From Acidimicrobiaceae bacterium RAAP-2 (GTDB taxonomy: Bacteria > Actinomycetota > Acidimicrobiia > Acidimicrobiales > RAAP-2), in the NCBI GenBank assembly GCA_001443545.1, contig LMAD01000015.1:1-49618 (forward strand): DNA of 49,618 nt. Direction: 5' to 3'. The translations under genes and the position numbers were made by a program. The notes under the pieces were generated by a model. It made no database searches, was not told the origin of the DNA, and saw nothing but the letters and a program-made list of their open reading frames with translations. Shown here piece by piece: positions 8,008 through 16,285 of this stretch (positions within the stretch are counted from its first letter, which is position 1; each line of letters starts with the position of its first letter).

Positions 8008-9001
8008 GCTGATCGTGCCGGGCGTCACGGCCGATCATCGCTGGGGCAGCGCTCGAACCGATCGACGTATCCGGGGGCTCGCGGTCACCATCATGGTGGC
8101 GACGTACCTGTTGATCGTGCTCGGCAGTACGGTTCGCGTCACGGATTCGGGTATGGGCTGTTCGAGTTGGCCATTGTGTAACGGTCAGGCTGGCCCCATC
8201 GATCATCTCCACCCTCTGCTGGAGCAGTCCCACCGCTACCTCGCGAGCATCGTCACGCTCGGGATCGTCGGACTCGTCGTGCTCGTCTGGCGCGGGAGTC
8301 CGAGGGTCCGTCACGTGCGCGCGCTCGCTTTTACGTCGGGAGGCGTCATCGTCGTCCAGATCATGCTCGGAGCCGTCACGGTCTGGACCAAGAACGCGCC
8401 GGTGACCGTTGCCCTGCACCTCATCGTGGGGCTGCTGTTCCTCGCGATCGTCACCGCGACGGCCGTCGCGTCGTTCATCGACCCCGCGCGACCGTGGTCG
8501 CTCGCTCGCCGAGCGGACGGGCTCGCCTGGGCGAGCGTCGCCGGACTGTTCTTCGTGCTCATCTCGGGTTCGCTGGTGGTCGACGGGGGCGCCCAGGGGG
8601 CCTGTCGCTCGTGGCCCGCGTGCCTCTCGAGCGCGGCGCCGGCGAGACTCGTGGCGCTGCAGTACCTCCATCGTTCGCTGGTCCTGGTCGGGGTGGGACT
8701 CGTCGTCACCTACCTCATCGCGCGCTGGCGCGCGAGTGGCCGCGCTCGGGGTGCGCGCACGTTGGCGCTGAGCGGGCTGGCCTTGCTCGTGGCCCAGGTC
8801 GTCGTCGGCGCGTTCGACGCGCTCTTGGGTGCGCCCGCGGCCCTGGCCGACGTCCACCTCGCCCTCGCGTCGGCCCTGTGGGCGACACTGGTCGCGGCGG
8901 TCACGTGGTCGACGAGCGAACCGAAGGTGACGGTGCGGCCGGCCCACGACCTCACGCACCAGTCCGGTGGCCACGGCGACGGTCACGGCGAGCCGGGCTG
9001 A
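8000..9001 (+). CDS. ctaA: heme A synthase (COX15/CtaA family)
   Basis: An integral membrane enzyme that oxidises the C8 methyl of heme O to make heme A for aa3-type cytochrome oxidase. Eight hydrophobic helices are visible. The four histidines expected as heme ligands are present in EQSHR, VALHL, YLHRS and DVHLA. Both extracytoplasmic cysteine pairs occur: CSSWPLC after helix 1 and CRSWPAC after helix 5. The first helix begins near IRGLAVTIM. The start is uncertain: the frame is open from 7871, and GTG 8000 is chosen because it overlaps the stop of a short SD-preceded ORF; GTG 8015 is another option. No farnesyltransferase gene is adjacent. The C-terminal His/Gly-rich tail (HQSGGHGDGHG) could bind metal. 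Confidence 0.9.
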   Translation: MRELIVPGVTADHRWGSARTDRRIRGLAVTIMVATYLLIVLGSTVRVTDSGMGCSSWPLCNGQAGPIDHLHPLLEQSHRYLASIVTLGIVGLVVLVWRGSPRVRHVRALAFTSGGVIVVQIMLGAVTVWTKNAPVTVALHLIVGLLFLAIVTATAVASFIDPARPWSLARRADGLAWASVAGLFFVLISGSLVVDGGAQGACRSWPACLSSAAPARLVALQYLHRSLVLVGVGLVVTYLIARWRASGRARGARTLALSGLALLVAQVVVGAFDALLGAPAALADVHLALASALWATLVAAVTWSTSEPKVTVRPAHDLTHQSGGHGDGHGEPG

Positions 9002-9085
9002 GGTCCGGACCGCTTCGTTGTGGTGTTCACGCCGAGGTTACGCTGGCGCGCGGGGCGACCGGCGAGACCGAGTGTGAGGTGACCA

Positions 9086-9116
9086 GATCGGGCCCGCGAG
9101 ACGGCGGCCCGCGATC
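9086..9116. terminator. weak bidirectional hairpin between convergent genes
   Basis: GATCGGGCC (9086-9094) pairs with GGCC-CG-CGATC (9106-9116), giving nine pairs with a two-base bulge. It overlaps the parA-like stop codon and lies 85 bases after ctaA. No T-tract follows, so termination is only a suggestion. Confidence 0.25.
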
Positions 9117-9696
9117 AGCGCCACCCGCGCAGGGCCCGTCCGAGCACCGCGTCGTAGTTCTCGAGCCCCTCACGACTGAGCCGTGCTTCGGGACCCGCCG
9201 CGATGCTGACGCGCTCGGGGATCACGCCCCACACCTCGACCTTCTGTTCCTTCCACCAGTCGATGGCGGCGTCGAGGTCGTTCGTGCCCAGTCGCGCGGC
9301 GCAGATCACGACGCCGTGCGGGGTGCGCTTGGGGATCAGCTCGATCGTCGCGGTCACGCGCGAGTATTCGACGCCGCCCGCGCGGGTCGGGATCACCACG
9401 GCGTCGGCCAGGGCGACCGCCGACTGCGTGACGCGCTCGTTGCCGGGCGGGGTGTCGACGACGACCACCCCGTCGACCCGTTGAATGGCGCGCGTTGCGG
9501 TGCGCTCCGAAGGCGCCTCGACCACGGTGATCCCCGGGACCGGCCAGAGCTCAAGCCACTCGGCCGACGAAGCTTGGGGGTCGGCGTCCACGAGGGTGAC
9601 CGGGTCGTAGCCCCGCTCCACCGCGGCTGCGGACAGATATATCGATGTCGTTGATTTCCCAACGCCACCCTTCAATGAAGTCACGATGATGTTCAC
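9115..9696 (-). CDS. orphan ParA/MinD-type ATPase
   Basis: A 193-residue SIMIBI-class ATPase. The deviant Walker A motif KGGVGKSTT (9-17) holds the signature lysine; VDADPQ and VDTPPGN supply Walker A' and B. Small ParA proteins of this size usually segregate plasmids or position membrane or protein cargo, but no ParB, parS-like repeat or replication gene is nearby, so the cargo is unknown. The start is GTG at 9696 without a Shine-Dalgarno; TAGCAT (9703-9708, minus strand) ends exactly six bases upstream, typical of a leaderless mRNA. It converges on the heme A synthase gene. Confidence 0.88.
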   Translation of the reverse strand: MNIIVTSLKGGVGKSTTSIYLSAAAVERGYDPVTLVDADPQASSAEWLELWPVPGITVVEAPSERTATRAIQRVDGVVVVDTPPGNERVTQSAVALADAVVIPTRAGGVEYSRVTATIELIPKRTPHGVVICAARLGTNDLDAAIDWWKEQKVEVWGVIPERVSIAAGPEARLSREGLENYDAVLGRALRGWR

Positions 9697-10087
9697 AGCG
9701 GCATGCTATGCCCCGACGCGACGGTCGCGAGTGGTGGCGTGCCCTCGGTGCGCCAGGACCCTGTCCGTTGGGCCAGGGTTCGCGCGGGTACCACGGTCGT
9801 TTGGCCCCGAGACGGACGGTTCGTTCGCTCTCAGGATTCGCGTCGCGAACGATAGCGTGCACGTTGTGATGTGCGATTGGGTGTCGCCGGCTCGCGACGT
9901 GGCCGGACCGAGGACTCACTGCACCGTGAGGACTGACTCGAGGTGATGGCGACTGCAGCCGAGGACGGTGCCGTGAAGCACGACCCTCTCCGGGTCGATT
10001 CGTCGTGGTTGGTTGATGGCCCCCGTCCGGCACGCTGATCATCGCGGTCACGCCTCCACTCGCCAAGTTAAATCCCGCGTCTCGTGC
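9697..10087. other. intergenic stretch with no supported gene
   Basis: An 86-codon plus-strand frame covers 9686-9946 but has no ribosome site, no family resemblance and overlaps the parA promoter. Apart from that promoter at the left edge I see nothing to annotate. Confidence 0.5.
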
Positions 10088-10118
10088 GCGAACGACCTCG
10101 GCCATTCGCGTCGTTCGC
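10088..10118. promoter_or_regulatory. 9-bp inverted repeat upstream of small membrane protein
   Basis: GCGAACGAC (10088-10096) and GTCGTTCGC (10110-10118) are perfect inverted arms separated by 13 bases. A TACGGT hexamer at 10133-10138 could be the -10 element of the following gene, which would place this repeat near -35. Operator or hairpin role is inferred. Confidence 0.35.
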
Positions 10119-10169
10119 CCATGGCGGTCCGCTACGGTGAGATCGGGCGGTGATGCGACGGAGGGTGCG

Positions 10170-10406
10170 ATGGGTAGACCGATTGCCAAGGATTCGTCTC
10201 TTCGGCGGTGGCCGCCCAGCGCGAATCGGATGATGACGACCGGACTGGCCTTCACCGTGGTCGGCGTCTCGGCCGGCGTGATACTCGAGCTCGTCGGCAA
10301 CGGCCAGTGGGTCGAGCCTTCTACGTTCGTGATCGTTGGACTGACGTGGACCTTCATCGGGTGGCGACGCGGGGGAAGCCTCCGATCGAATCGCGTCGAT
10401 CGGTAG
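10170..10406 (+). CDS. small two-helix membrane protein, function unknown
   Basis: A 78-residue protein with a charged N terminus (MGRPIAKDSSLRR), a first hydrophobic helix around TTGLAFTVVGVSAGVILEL, a short polar turn, and a second helix VEPSTFVIVGLTWTFIGW ending in Arg residues. ATG 10170 is preferred because GGAGGG lies four bases upstream; an in-frame ATG at 10137 would add 11 residues without a better site. No family is recognised. It lies 69 bases ahead of the exported protein at 10476, in the same orientation, but that gene has its own likely promoter. Confidence 0.55.
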   Translation: MGRPIAKDSSLRRWPPSANRMMTTGLAFTVVGVSAGVILELVGNGQWVEPSTFVIVGLTWTFIGWRRGGSLRSNRVDR

Positions 10407-10441
10407 GAACCGTTCAGCCGAATCGGTCGGTGGAACTGGGA

Positions 10442-10475
10442 TACTCTCTGGTCAGTACCGAGAATTGGAGGGGCG
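10442..10475 (+). promoter_or_regulatory. putative -10 box and ribosome site for the exported protein
   Basis: TACTCT at 10442-10447 matches TANNNT, and GGAGGGG at 10467-10473 gives a strong ribosome site just before the ATG at 10476. This implies a short 5' leader of roughly 20-25 bases. Confidence 0.35.
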
Positions 10476-11381
10476 ATGGAAGACGAGGCGCAGTCCGGCG
10501 TATCACCCGAAGGTCCACCGTCTCTAGACGACGTCCCCAGCGGCCGGCCAGTCCGTCGCGTCAGGAGGTCCGTCGTCGCGGGCGGGGTGGCGGTGCTCTT
10601 GGTCGGCGCGAGCGCGGTGGGGCTCTCGTTGGCGACGTCGTCGCCCGCGAGCGCCGACGCGGTGGTCAGCAACGCGTTGGTAACGACGCTCTCGCACAGC
10701 ACGCTGGCCTTCAATCTCACCGAGGGTTTGGTGGTCGTGGGCCAGAACGTCACCATTACCGGCAGTGGGCAGTGCATCCTTTCGTCGGCCGAGTGCGACA
10801 TGAACGTGCAGTACGGCGGCGCGCTCAGTCGGATCGGTTCGGTACAAGAGGTGCTGGACGGCGGGGTGGCGTACCTGAAGTTTGGGTCGGCCGTGGCGAG
10901 TCGATTCCCGACCCCGTGGGTCTCGATGCCCGTCAACACCTCCAAGTTGCTGTCCACGAGCACCTTGGGCGCGTCGGGTAGCCCGCTGTCGCTGCTCACG
11001 ATGTTGGCCCACCAAGGCGCCGTCGTCGCCGACGGCGGATCAGTGGTCGTGAATGGTCAAGCCCTCCACCAGTACAACGTCACGTTCAGCTCGACGTCCG
11101 CACAGAGCCTTATCAGTTCAAAACTCAAGGATTTGCCGAGTTGGATGACCACCGCGATGAAGGGTGCGTCCTTCGGTGCCGTCTCGATGAAGGTTGATCT
11201 CAACGCGCAAGGGGAGTTGGCCACGACGAGCATGACGACTTCGGTGACGGTGTCTGGCCAAACCGTCAACGTCAACGTCGGCGAGACGATCACCGGCTAC
11301 GGAGTTCCCGTCCAGGTAACGGTGCCGCCGGCGAACGAGGTCACGCCACTCTCGACTCCTTCGTTGTCACCCCTGGGTTAA
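10476..11381 (+). CDS. exported or membrane-anchored protein of unknown function
   Basis: A 301-residue protein with a cytoplasmic acidic/proline-rich start, an Arg-rich stop (RPVRRVRRS), one hydrophobic helix (VVAGGVAVLLVGASAVGLSL) and a Ser/Thr-rich extracytoplasmic domain. That domain is mostly predicted beta with one possible disulfide (Cys in GQCILSSAEC). The plan recalls LppX/LprG-like or LolA-like lipid-carrier folds of actinobacteria, but no lipobox cysteine follows the helix, so it should be membrane-tethered or cleaved rather than lipidated. The start is fixed by GGAGGGG. I do not recognise a specific family, and the lipid-carrier idea is only a resemblance. Confidence 0.6.
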   Translation: MEDEAQSGVSPEGPPSLDDVPSGRPVRRVRRSVVAGGVAVLLVGASAVGLSLATSSPASADAVVSNALVTTLSHSTLAFNLTEGLVVVGQNVTITGSGQCILSSAECDMNVQYGGALSRIGSVQEVLDGGVAYLKFGSAVASRFPTPWVSMPVNTSKLLSTSTLGASGSPLSLLTMLAHQGAVVADGGSVVVNGQALHQYNVTFSSTSAQSLISSKLKDLPSWMTTAMKGASFGAVSMKVDLNAQGELATTSMTTSVTVSGQTVNVNVGETITGYGVPVQVTVPPANEVTPLSTPSLSPLG

Positions 11382-11870
11382 GTCATCGCACGGTGAAGCG
11401 GGTGGAATCGGGCGTGGGCCCCGGTTCTACCGGAGATTGATATTGGGCGACGGATCCGAACGGAGCGTCGCCGAGGGTCGTAATCGCTTTGGTGTCAACA
11501 ACCGTGGTCCGTCGAACCTTTATGATTCCGTTCCCATGCGAGCGGTGACGGTGTCAATGACTGGCACCGACGCCGACTGGTCGGACCCCTGGCGCGGTCG
11601 ATCTTGCCAGTGCACCTAACCAAGGTCGCCGCGTGTCGCACGGCATCTGAGGAATCGAAGCGTGACACCCTCAGTCGCGACAGCGCCCGAATCGCGCCGC
11701 GGTGCAACCTCATCGGCCCAAGGGCGTCGGCCCGCGCGACGCTGGCGGTACAGTGCGTCCAAGCGCCATCACCCCACGGGTGGCGCACCGAGGACTGGTG
11801 ACGATGAGGTCCCTATGCGAATGATGTTGAGAACTGGCCATCGACCGGCCCAGGTGGATACGGGCGCTTC
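11382..11870. other. intergenic stretch with small hairpins, no supported gene
   Basis: It holds a CCGGT/ACCGG hairpin (11421-11433) soon after the upstream stop and a seven-pair hairpin at 11549-11569. Open frames here are short and lack ribosome sites. The right edge runs into the decayed lldD-like start at 11871. Confidence 0.45.
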
Positions 11871-11960
11871 GTGAGCGTGCGCCGCAAGGACCATTCACTC
11901 CGGTTGACTCTGGCGACCCACGACGACTTCCGCGATCGGGCCCGCGGCCGGTATCGAGCC
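11871..11960 (+). pseudogene. remnant of an lldD-like N terminus
   Basis: From a GTG at 11871 about 30 codons resemble the N terminus of the intact L-lactate dehydrogenase at 14508. Both contain LRL-x-x-ATHDDFR followed by an Arg-rich stretch, and the DNA run GGCGACCCACGACGACTT is shared exactly. Past about 11960 the similarity stops; the frame turns into Arg/Gly-rich noise and there is no FDYVDGG or flavin domain. This is a truncated, diverged paralogue fragment. The large acyltransferase gene fills the gap between this remnant and the intact gene. Seen: the alignment. Inferred: origin by partial duplication or deletion. Confidence 0.6.
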
Positions 11961-11997
11961 CGAGGTGGACGGACCGGACCTCGCCGCGTCGGATGCG

Positions 11998-14073
11998 TCA
12001 GCCGGCGCCGGCGAGGGGGACGGGTTGGCGAATCGTGCCGCCGGTCAAGTTGATGGCGCGCTGGAGGTCCGTGGTGAGGAATCTCGAGTACTCGGGCGTC
12101 AAGTGGGCGCGGTCGGGGTAGGGCAGGAGGTCGTCGATCACGCCCGGGCAGAGGCCCCGCCAGCAGAACCACGGCGTCACGTTGAGGTAGTCGACCGAAG
12201 CGAGCGCGGCGATTCGCTCGGTCGAACGTTGCTTCTCGTCGTTCGCGGCCGACTCGTGCCACAGACACGTCTTTTGGGTGGCGTCGCTCTGCAAGAGACA
12301 GTCCGGCAGTGGGTTGGTCCGCCTAGGTGTATCGCTGAGCAGGACGAATCGGGGGGCTAGCGGCTTCAATCGGGCGAGGGCCGACTGTTCGCCACGAAAC
12401 CAGTACTGCGTCACGGTGTAACTGCCCATGACGATGAGGTCGGGATGCAATCGGGCGATGACGGACGTCGCCCACTCGTACCACCGGGAGCACTGATTCC
12501 TCGGGCTCAGCCCAGGGACGACGTCGGTGTACGTGTCGTACCCGCAGGCCTCTTTGACGACCGGATAGAACCGCCAGTGGTCGCGCCGCGCGATGGTGGC
12601 CAGGGCGGGCTCCCACATGGCCGAGTGCGAGTTGCCGAAGAGCACCACGGTGTGGTGGCCGCGGGGGTCGCCGAGCTGGCAGATCTCGCTGCGGAGCCGC
12701 CCGTAGGCGCTGCAGGCGCCGAGGTTCACGTGGTCGCTCGACGCGACCGCGAGTCCCGGGGACGTGGCGGCGGGAATCGGGGCGTCGGCCAATGCGGCGC
12801 GCACCGCGGTGCGCACCGCCGCGGTGGCCGACTCCGCCACGGCGGGACCGGCCGCGGCCGCGAAGGGGATCGACGGCATGGCGACGATCGAGATGGCCAC
12901 GACGACCCCGGTCGCCACCGGCCAGAGCAGCAGACCGCGCCACCACTTCTGGACCAAGGCTCGGGCGTGTCGAACGGGGTTCTCGAAGAGGTGAAAGGTG
13001 AGACTCGACAAGAGGACCGCCGCCGCGACGGTGACGAGTCGGGCCGCGAGGGAGTCTCGCGCCCCCAAGTAGGCCGCGCCCAGGACCAGCAGCGGCCAGT
13101 GCCAGAGGTACAGCGAATACGAGATATCACCGAGGAACTGCAATGGCCGCAGCCCGAGCAACGCCTGGGCTCCGCCGCGAGCCCCCGCGACGCCACCGAC
13201 CAGCAAGGCCCCCGCGCCCAGTACCGGCAGCAGCGCGCGCCATCCCGGGATCGGGGTGAGGGACGTGAAGAGCACGGCCGCGGCCAACACCGCGCTCAGA
13301 CCGGTCCAGGTCAAGACCGCGCCGAGAATCCGAGGGATCGTCTTGACCGAGGGCAGGACGACCGCGATCAGCGCGCCCACCGCGAGCTCCCACCCTCGAT
13401 CGATGGTCGAGAAGTAGGCGCCGGCCGGGTCCTTCGCCGTGTCGGCGATGGACGAGGCCAGCGACACGGCGATGAAAGCGACGAGCGTCGCCGCGATCGC
13501 CAGCCGCGTCACGTGCTCGCGGCGAAGCCGCGACGCGCCGAAGGCGATCGCGCCCAGTAACGCCGGCCACACGAGGTAAAACTGCTCTTCGACGGCGAGG
13601 GACCAGTAGTGCTGCAGCGCCGAGGTCCCGGTCGCCGCGAAGTAGTTGGTACCCGCGGCGGCGAAGTGGACGTTGGCGACGAAGAAGACCGCCCACACCC
13701 CGTCGACGAGCAGTGAGCGAGCGGCCAGGACGCCGAGCAGCAACACCGAGGCGACCGAGGTTACGACGATGACGACGGTCGCCATGGGCAGTATTCGAAG
13801 GGCGCGGCGCGCGTAGAAGTTCACGAAGCGCACGCTGCGGTGTCGTTCGATGTCACCGATCAGCAGCCCCGTGATGAGAAAGCCCGATATCACGAAGAAG
13901 ACGTCGACGCCGATGAATCCGCCGCGAAGACCCGGCACGTGCGCGTGGTCCAGGACCACCAGACCGACGGCGAGTGCTCGCAGCCCTTGGATGTCGGGGC
14001 GAAAACCGGGCCCGGCGCCGAGCGACACCCCGGAGCGAGGCGTCGCCCGCCCGCTCCGGCTCACGCGCGCCAC
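11998..14073 (-). CDS. acyltransferase-3 / SGNH fusion (OafA/YrhL type)
   Basis: A 691-residue membrane protein that probably transfers acetyl or other acyl groups to cell-surface sugars. The N-terminal acyltransferase-3 domain has about ten or more helices and starts FRPDIQGLRALAVGLVVLDH, with GVDVFFVISGFLI and HYWSLAVEEQFYLVWP. The extracytoplasmic C-terminal SGNH domain (about 440-691) has the nucleophile block GNSHS near residue 480 and the DRAHLTPEYS block near 654 carrying the catalytic Asp and His. The whole plan matches OafA-like O-acetyltransferases. The start is GTG at 14073 with no good ribosome site; GTG 14064 is possible. It lies antisense between the lldD remnant and intact lldD. 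Compare the unfused pair at 45887 and 47088. Confidence 0.92.
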   Translation of the reverse strand: MARVSRSGRATPRSGVSLGAGPGFRPDIQGLRALAVGLVVLDHAHVPGLRGGFIGVDVFFVISGFLITGLLIGDIERHRSVRFVNFYARRALRILPMATVVIVVTSVASVLLLGVLAARSLLVDGVWAVFFVANVHFAAAGTNYFAATGTSALQHYWSLAVEEQFYLVWPALLGAIAFGASRLRREHVTRLAIAATLVAFIAVSLASSIADTAKDPAGAYFSTIDRGWELAVGALIAVVLPSVKTIPRILGAVLTWTGLSAVLAAAVLFTSLTPIPGWRALLPVLGAGALLVGGVAGARGGAQALLGLRPLQFLGDISYSLYLWHWPLLVLGAAYLGARDSLAARLVTVAAAVLLSSLTFHLFENPVRHARALVQKWWRGLLLWPVATGVVVAISIVAMPSIPFAAAAGPAVAESATAAVRTAVRAALADAPIPAATSPGLAVASSDHVNLGACSAYGRLRSEICQLGDPRGHHTVVLFGNSHSAMWEPALATIARRDHWRFYPVVKEACGYDTYTDVVPGLSPRNQCSRWYEWATSVIARLHPDLIVMGSYTVTQYWFRGEQSALARLKPLAPRFVLLSDTPRRTNPLPDCLLQSDATQKTCLWHESAANDEKQRSTERIAALASVDYLNVTPWFCWRGLCPGVIDDLLPYPDRAHLTPEYSRFLTTDLQRAINLTGGTIRQPVPLAGAG

Positions 14074-14507
14074 GGCGGCGTCAGCACCACGAAACCCAGC
14101 AGCGCGTCGTCATCGCGACCCGTCGGCGAATCATCAGAAACCCCCATTCATCAAGGACAATCGCCGAGGAGGCTAGGCGGTGTCCGCTCGAACGATTGGC
14201 GAACACCGTTTTGAAATTGACTTCAACGTTCCAGGGTGGCCGAAGCGATGTCGTGGCGCGCCGAGGCAAGCAGGGAACCAACCGGGGTGACCGATGGCGA
14301 TCGGCACTGGCGTCGGTTGGAGCGCGACGCAGACGTTCAGTGATCCGCTCACTCGTCGCCGCGTCGAGACCACCACATTGGCGAGTACAGTCCGACCCAA
14401 CACGCTCACTGCGTCACTGGCGTGGGGATGGTCGGCGATTGTGGGGTCCAGGTGCGATTGAGGTCGAAAACCGATGGGGGAGTCGTCGCGGTGAACGGGA
14501 CCGCGTC
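14074..14507. other. divergent intergenic region, no supported gene
   Basis: It separates the acyltransferase and lldD starts. A TACAGT hexamer near 14386-14391 is a possible plus-strand -10 box, but no matching -35 is visible. Codon usage of the open frames is poor. Confidence 0.4.
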
Positions 14508-15701
14508 GTGACCTGGCGACGCCCCGACCGTCCGCTCCGTCTGGCCCCGGCGACCCACGACGACTTTCGCGAGTTGGCCCGTCGTCGGCTGCCACGCCAG
14601 CTCTTCGACTACGTCGACGGCGGCGCCTTCGCCGAGAACTCGATGCGGGCCAACGAGGACGACCTCCACTCGCTGCGGCTGCGCCAGCGGGTCCTGCGTG
14701 ACGTGTCGGCGCGGACCCTCGAGACGACGGTGCTCGGCCAGCAGCTCTCGGTCCCCCTGGTGCTCGCACCCGTCGGCTTCGCGGGCATGTTCGCTCCGCG
14801 CGCCGAGGTGCTGGCCGCGCGCGCGGCCGAGCGCACCGGTATCACCTTCACCGAGTCGACCCTCTCGATCTGCGGGATCGAGGAGGTCGCCGCGGCAACT
14901 TCGAGGCCCTTCTGGTTCCAGCTCTACGTGATGAAGGACCGCGGCTACGCCGAAGACCTCGTGGCGCGCGCCCGCGCCGCCGGGTGCTCGACACTGGTGC
15001 TCACCGTCGATCTCGCGGTGCCCGGACGACGATTCCGTGACTCGCGCAACGGGATGAACGGCGGTATCTCGACGATCGGCCAGTACCGGCGCAAGATCGA
15101 CCTCGCGACCCATCCGCGCTGGGTGCGCGAGGTCGCCCTCGGCGGCAAGCCGCTCACCTTCGGGAACCTGGAGCGCGCGGTCCCGGCGGGACGCGTGCCC
15201 CAGGACTTCCAGCGGTGGGTCGCCGGTCAGTTCGACCCGAGCGTCACCTGGCGAGACCTCGAATGGCTGCGATCGCTCTGGGACGGCCCGATCGTCCTCA
15301 AGGGCATCCTCGACCCCGAGGACGCGCGCGAGGCGGTCGCCAACGGCGCCGACGCGATCGTGGTCTCGAACCACGGGGGCCGTCAACTCGACGACGTCAC
15401 CTCGACGGTTCGGGCCCTGCCGGCCATCGCCGACGCCGTCGGCGATGAGGTCGAGATCTTGATGGACGGCGGGGTGCGCAGCGGCCTCGACGTGGTCAAG
15501 GCGCTCGCCCTCGGCGCGCGCGCCTGCCTTATCGGACGGCCCTGGGTCTACGCGGTGGCGGCGCGGGGCGAGCAAGGCGTCGTCGACGTGATCGAGTCCA
15601 TCCGCGCCGACCTGATGGTCGTGCTCGCGCTGACCGGTGTCGCGAACGTGAACGAACTCGACGCCTCGGCCCTCGAGAGCCCTGAGTGGGGCCGAGGGTG
15701 A
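14508..15701 (+). CDS. lldD: L-lactate dehydrogenase / alpha-hydroxyacid oxidase (FMN)
   Basis: An FMN-dependent TIM-barrel enzyme, 397 residues, that oxidises L-lactate or a related 2-hydroxyacid and passes electrons to the quinone pool or oxygen. FDYVDGGA (33-40) opens the flavin domain, VPGRRFRDSRNG is typical of LldD, and NHGGRQLD near residue 288 holds the catalytic histidine and substrate arginine. DGGVRSGLDVVKALALGA binds the FMN phosphate. The GTG at 14508 is chosen because it begins MTWRRPDRPLRL, aligned with the remnant copy at 11871; the frame is open far upstream. No lactate permease or regulator is adjacent. Substrate could also be glycolate or mandelate. Confidence 0.9.
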   Translation: MTWRRPDRPLRLAPATHDDFRELARRRLPRQLFDYVDGGAFAENSMRANEDDLHSLRLRQRVLRDVSARTLETTVLGQQLSVPLVLAPVGFAGMFAPRAEVLAARAAERTGITFTESTLSICGIEEVAAATSRPFWFQLYVMKDRGYAEDLVARARAAGCSTLVLTVDLAVPGRRFRDSRNGMNGGISTIGQYRRKIDLATHPRWVREVALGGKPLTFGNLERAVPAGRVPQDFQRWVAGQFDPSVTWRDLEWLRSLWDGPIVLKGILDPEDAREAVANGADAIVVSNHGGRQLDDVTSTVRALPAIADAVGDEVEILMDGGVRSGLDVVKALALGARACLIGRPWVYAVAARGEQGVVDVIESIRADLMVVLALTGVANVNELDASALESPEWGRG

Positions 15702-15726
15702 GCGGACCGGTGCCCGGCGCTTCGAC

Positions 15727-16032
15727 CTACTGGTCGGTGTAGTCGACGGCGACCCGGTCGACGACCAGCCCGTCGTTCATCCAGGCGATGACCGCCCGGT
15801 GGCTCGGGTGCGCCATGTAGCCGTTGAGCGCGTCGAGAGACTCGAACGCCGACACGAGCACGAGCGGCCAATGGCTGTCCACCTCACCGAGGTCTTGGTG
15901 GACCGAGAGCGAGACGACGCCGGGGATGACGTCGGCCAGCGCCTCCAGACGGTCCCGCAGCTCGACCGCGTGCCGTTGGCGGATTTCGTTGTCCTGGGCG
16001 GCGAGTTGGAAGGCGACGACGTGGTGGATCAT
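15727..16032 (-). CDS. Dabb (stress-responsive A/B barrel) domain protein
   Basis: A 101-residue single-domain dimeric alpha/beta-barrel protein. The N terminus MIHHVVAFQLA and the later HxDLGEVDSHWPLVLVSAF plus HPSHRAV follow the Dabb consensus. Members act in stress tolerance or as small cyclases and decarboxylases; no specific role can be read here. GGAGGA just upstream supports the ATG at 16032. It converges closely (25 bases) with lldD. Confidence 0.88.
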   Translation of the reverse strand: MIHHVVAFQLAAQDNEIRQRHAVELRDRLEALADVIPGVVSLSVHQDLGEVDSHWPLVLVSAFESLDALNGYMAHPSHRAVIAWMNDGLVVDRVAVDYTDQ

Positions 16033-16285
16033 GATTCCTCCGAGGCTCGGCCCGAGTCTATGAGTCTCGCGCAGCCCTCGACGACCGGGTCGCTCCGATC
16101 GACCCAGGGTGTGGCTGGGCCACCGCGCAAAGAACCGGCGCTCGTTCGCCCGTCTCGCCGCGGACCGGCGACGGCGCCTCGACCGTCGGTCGATACCGTG
16201 GAGAGACGGCAGCGTCTGCTCGCGCTAGTGGCCTCGAACACGCACCGCCGCGGTCACGGACCGAATCGATGAGAGGGAGACAACG

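Noticed and set aside
9551..10999. 482-codon minus-strand frame
   Set aside because: Covers the antisense of the exported protein and an intergenic region and reads into parA out of frame; no coherent domain.
12445..13560. 371-codon plus-strand frame inside the acyltransferase
   Set aside because: Arg/Gln/Asp-rich antisense shadow of a clear membrane protein.
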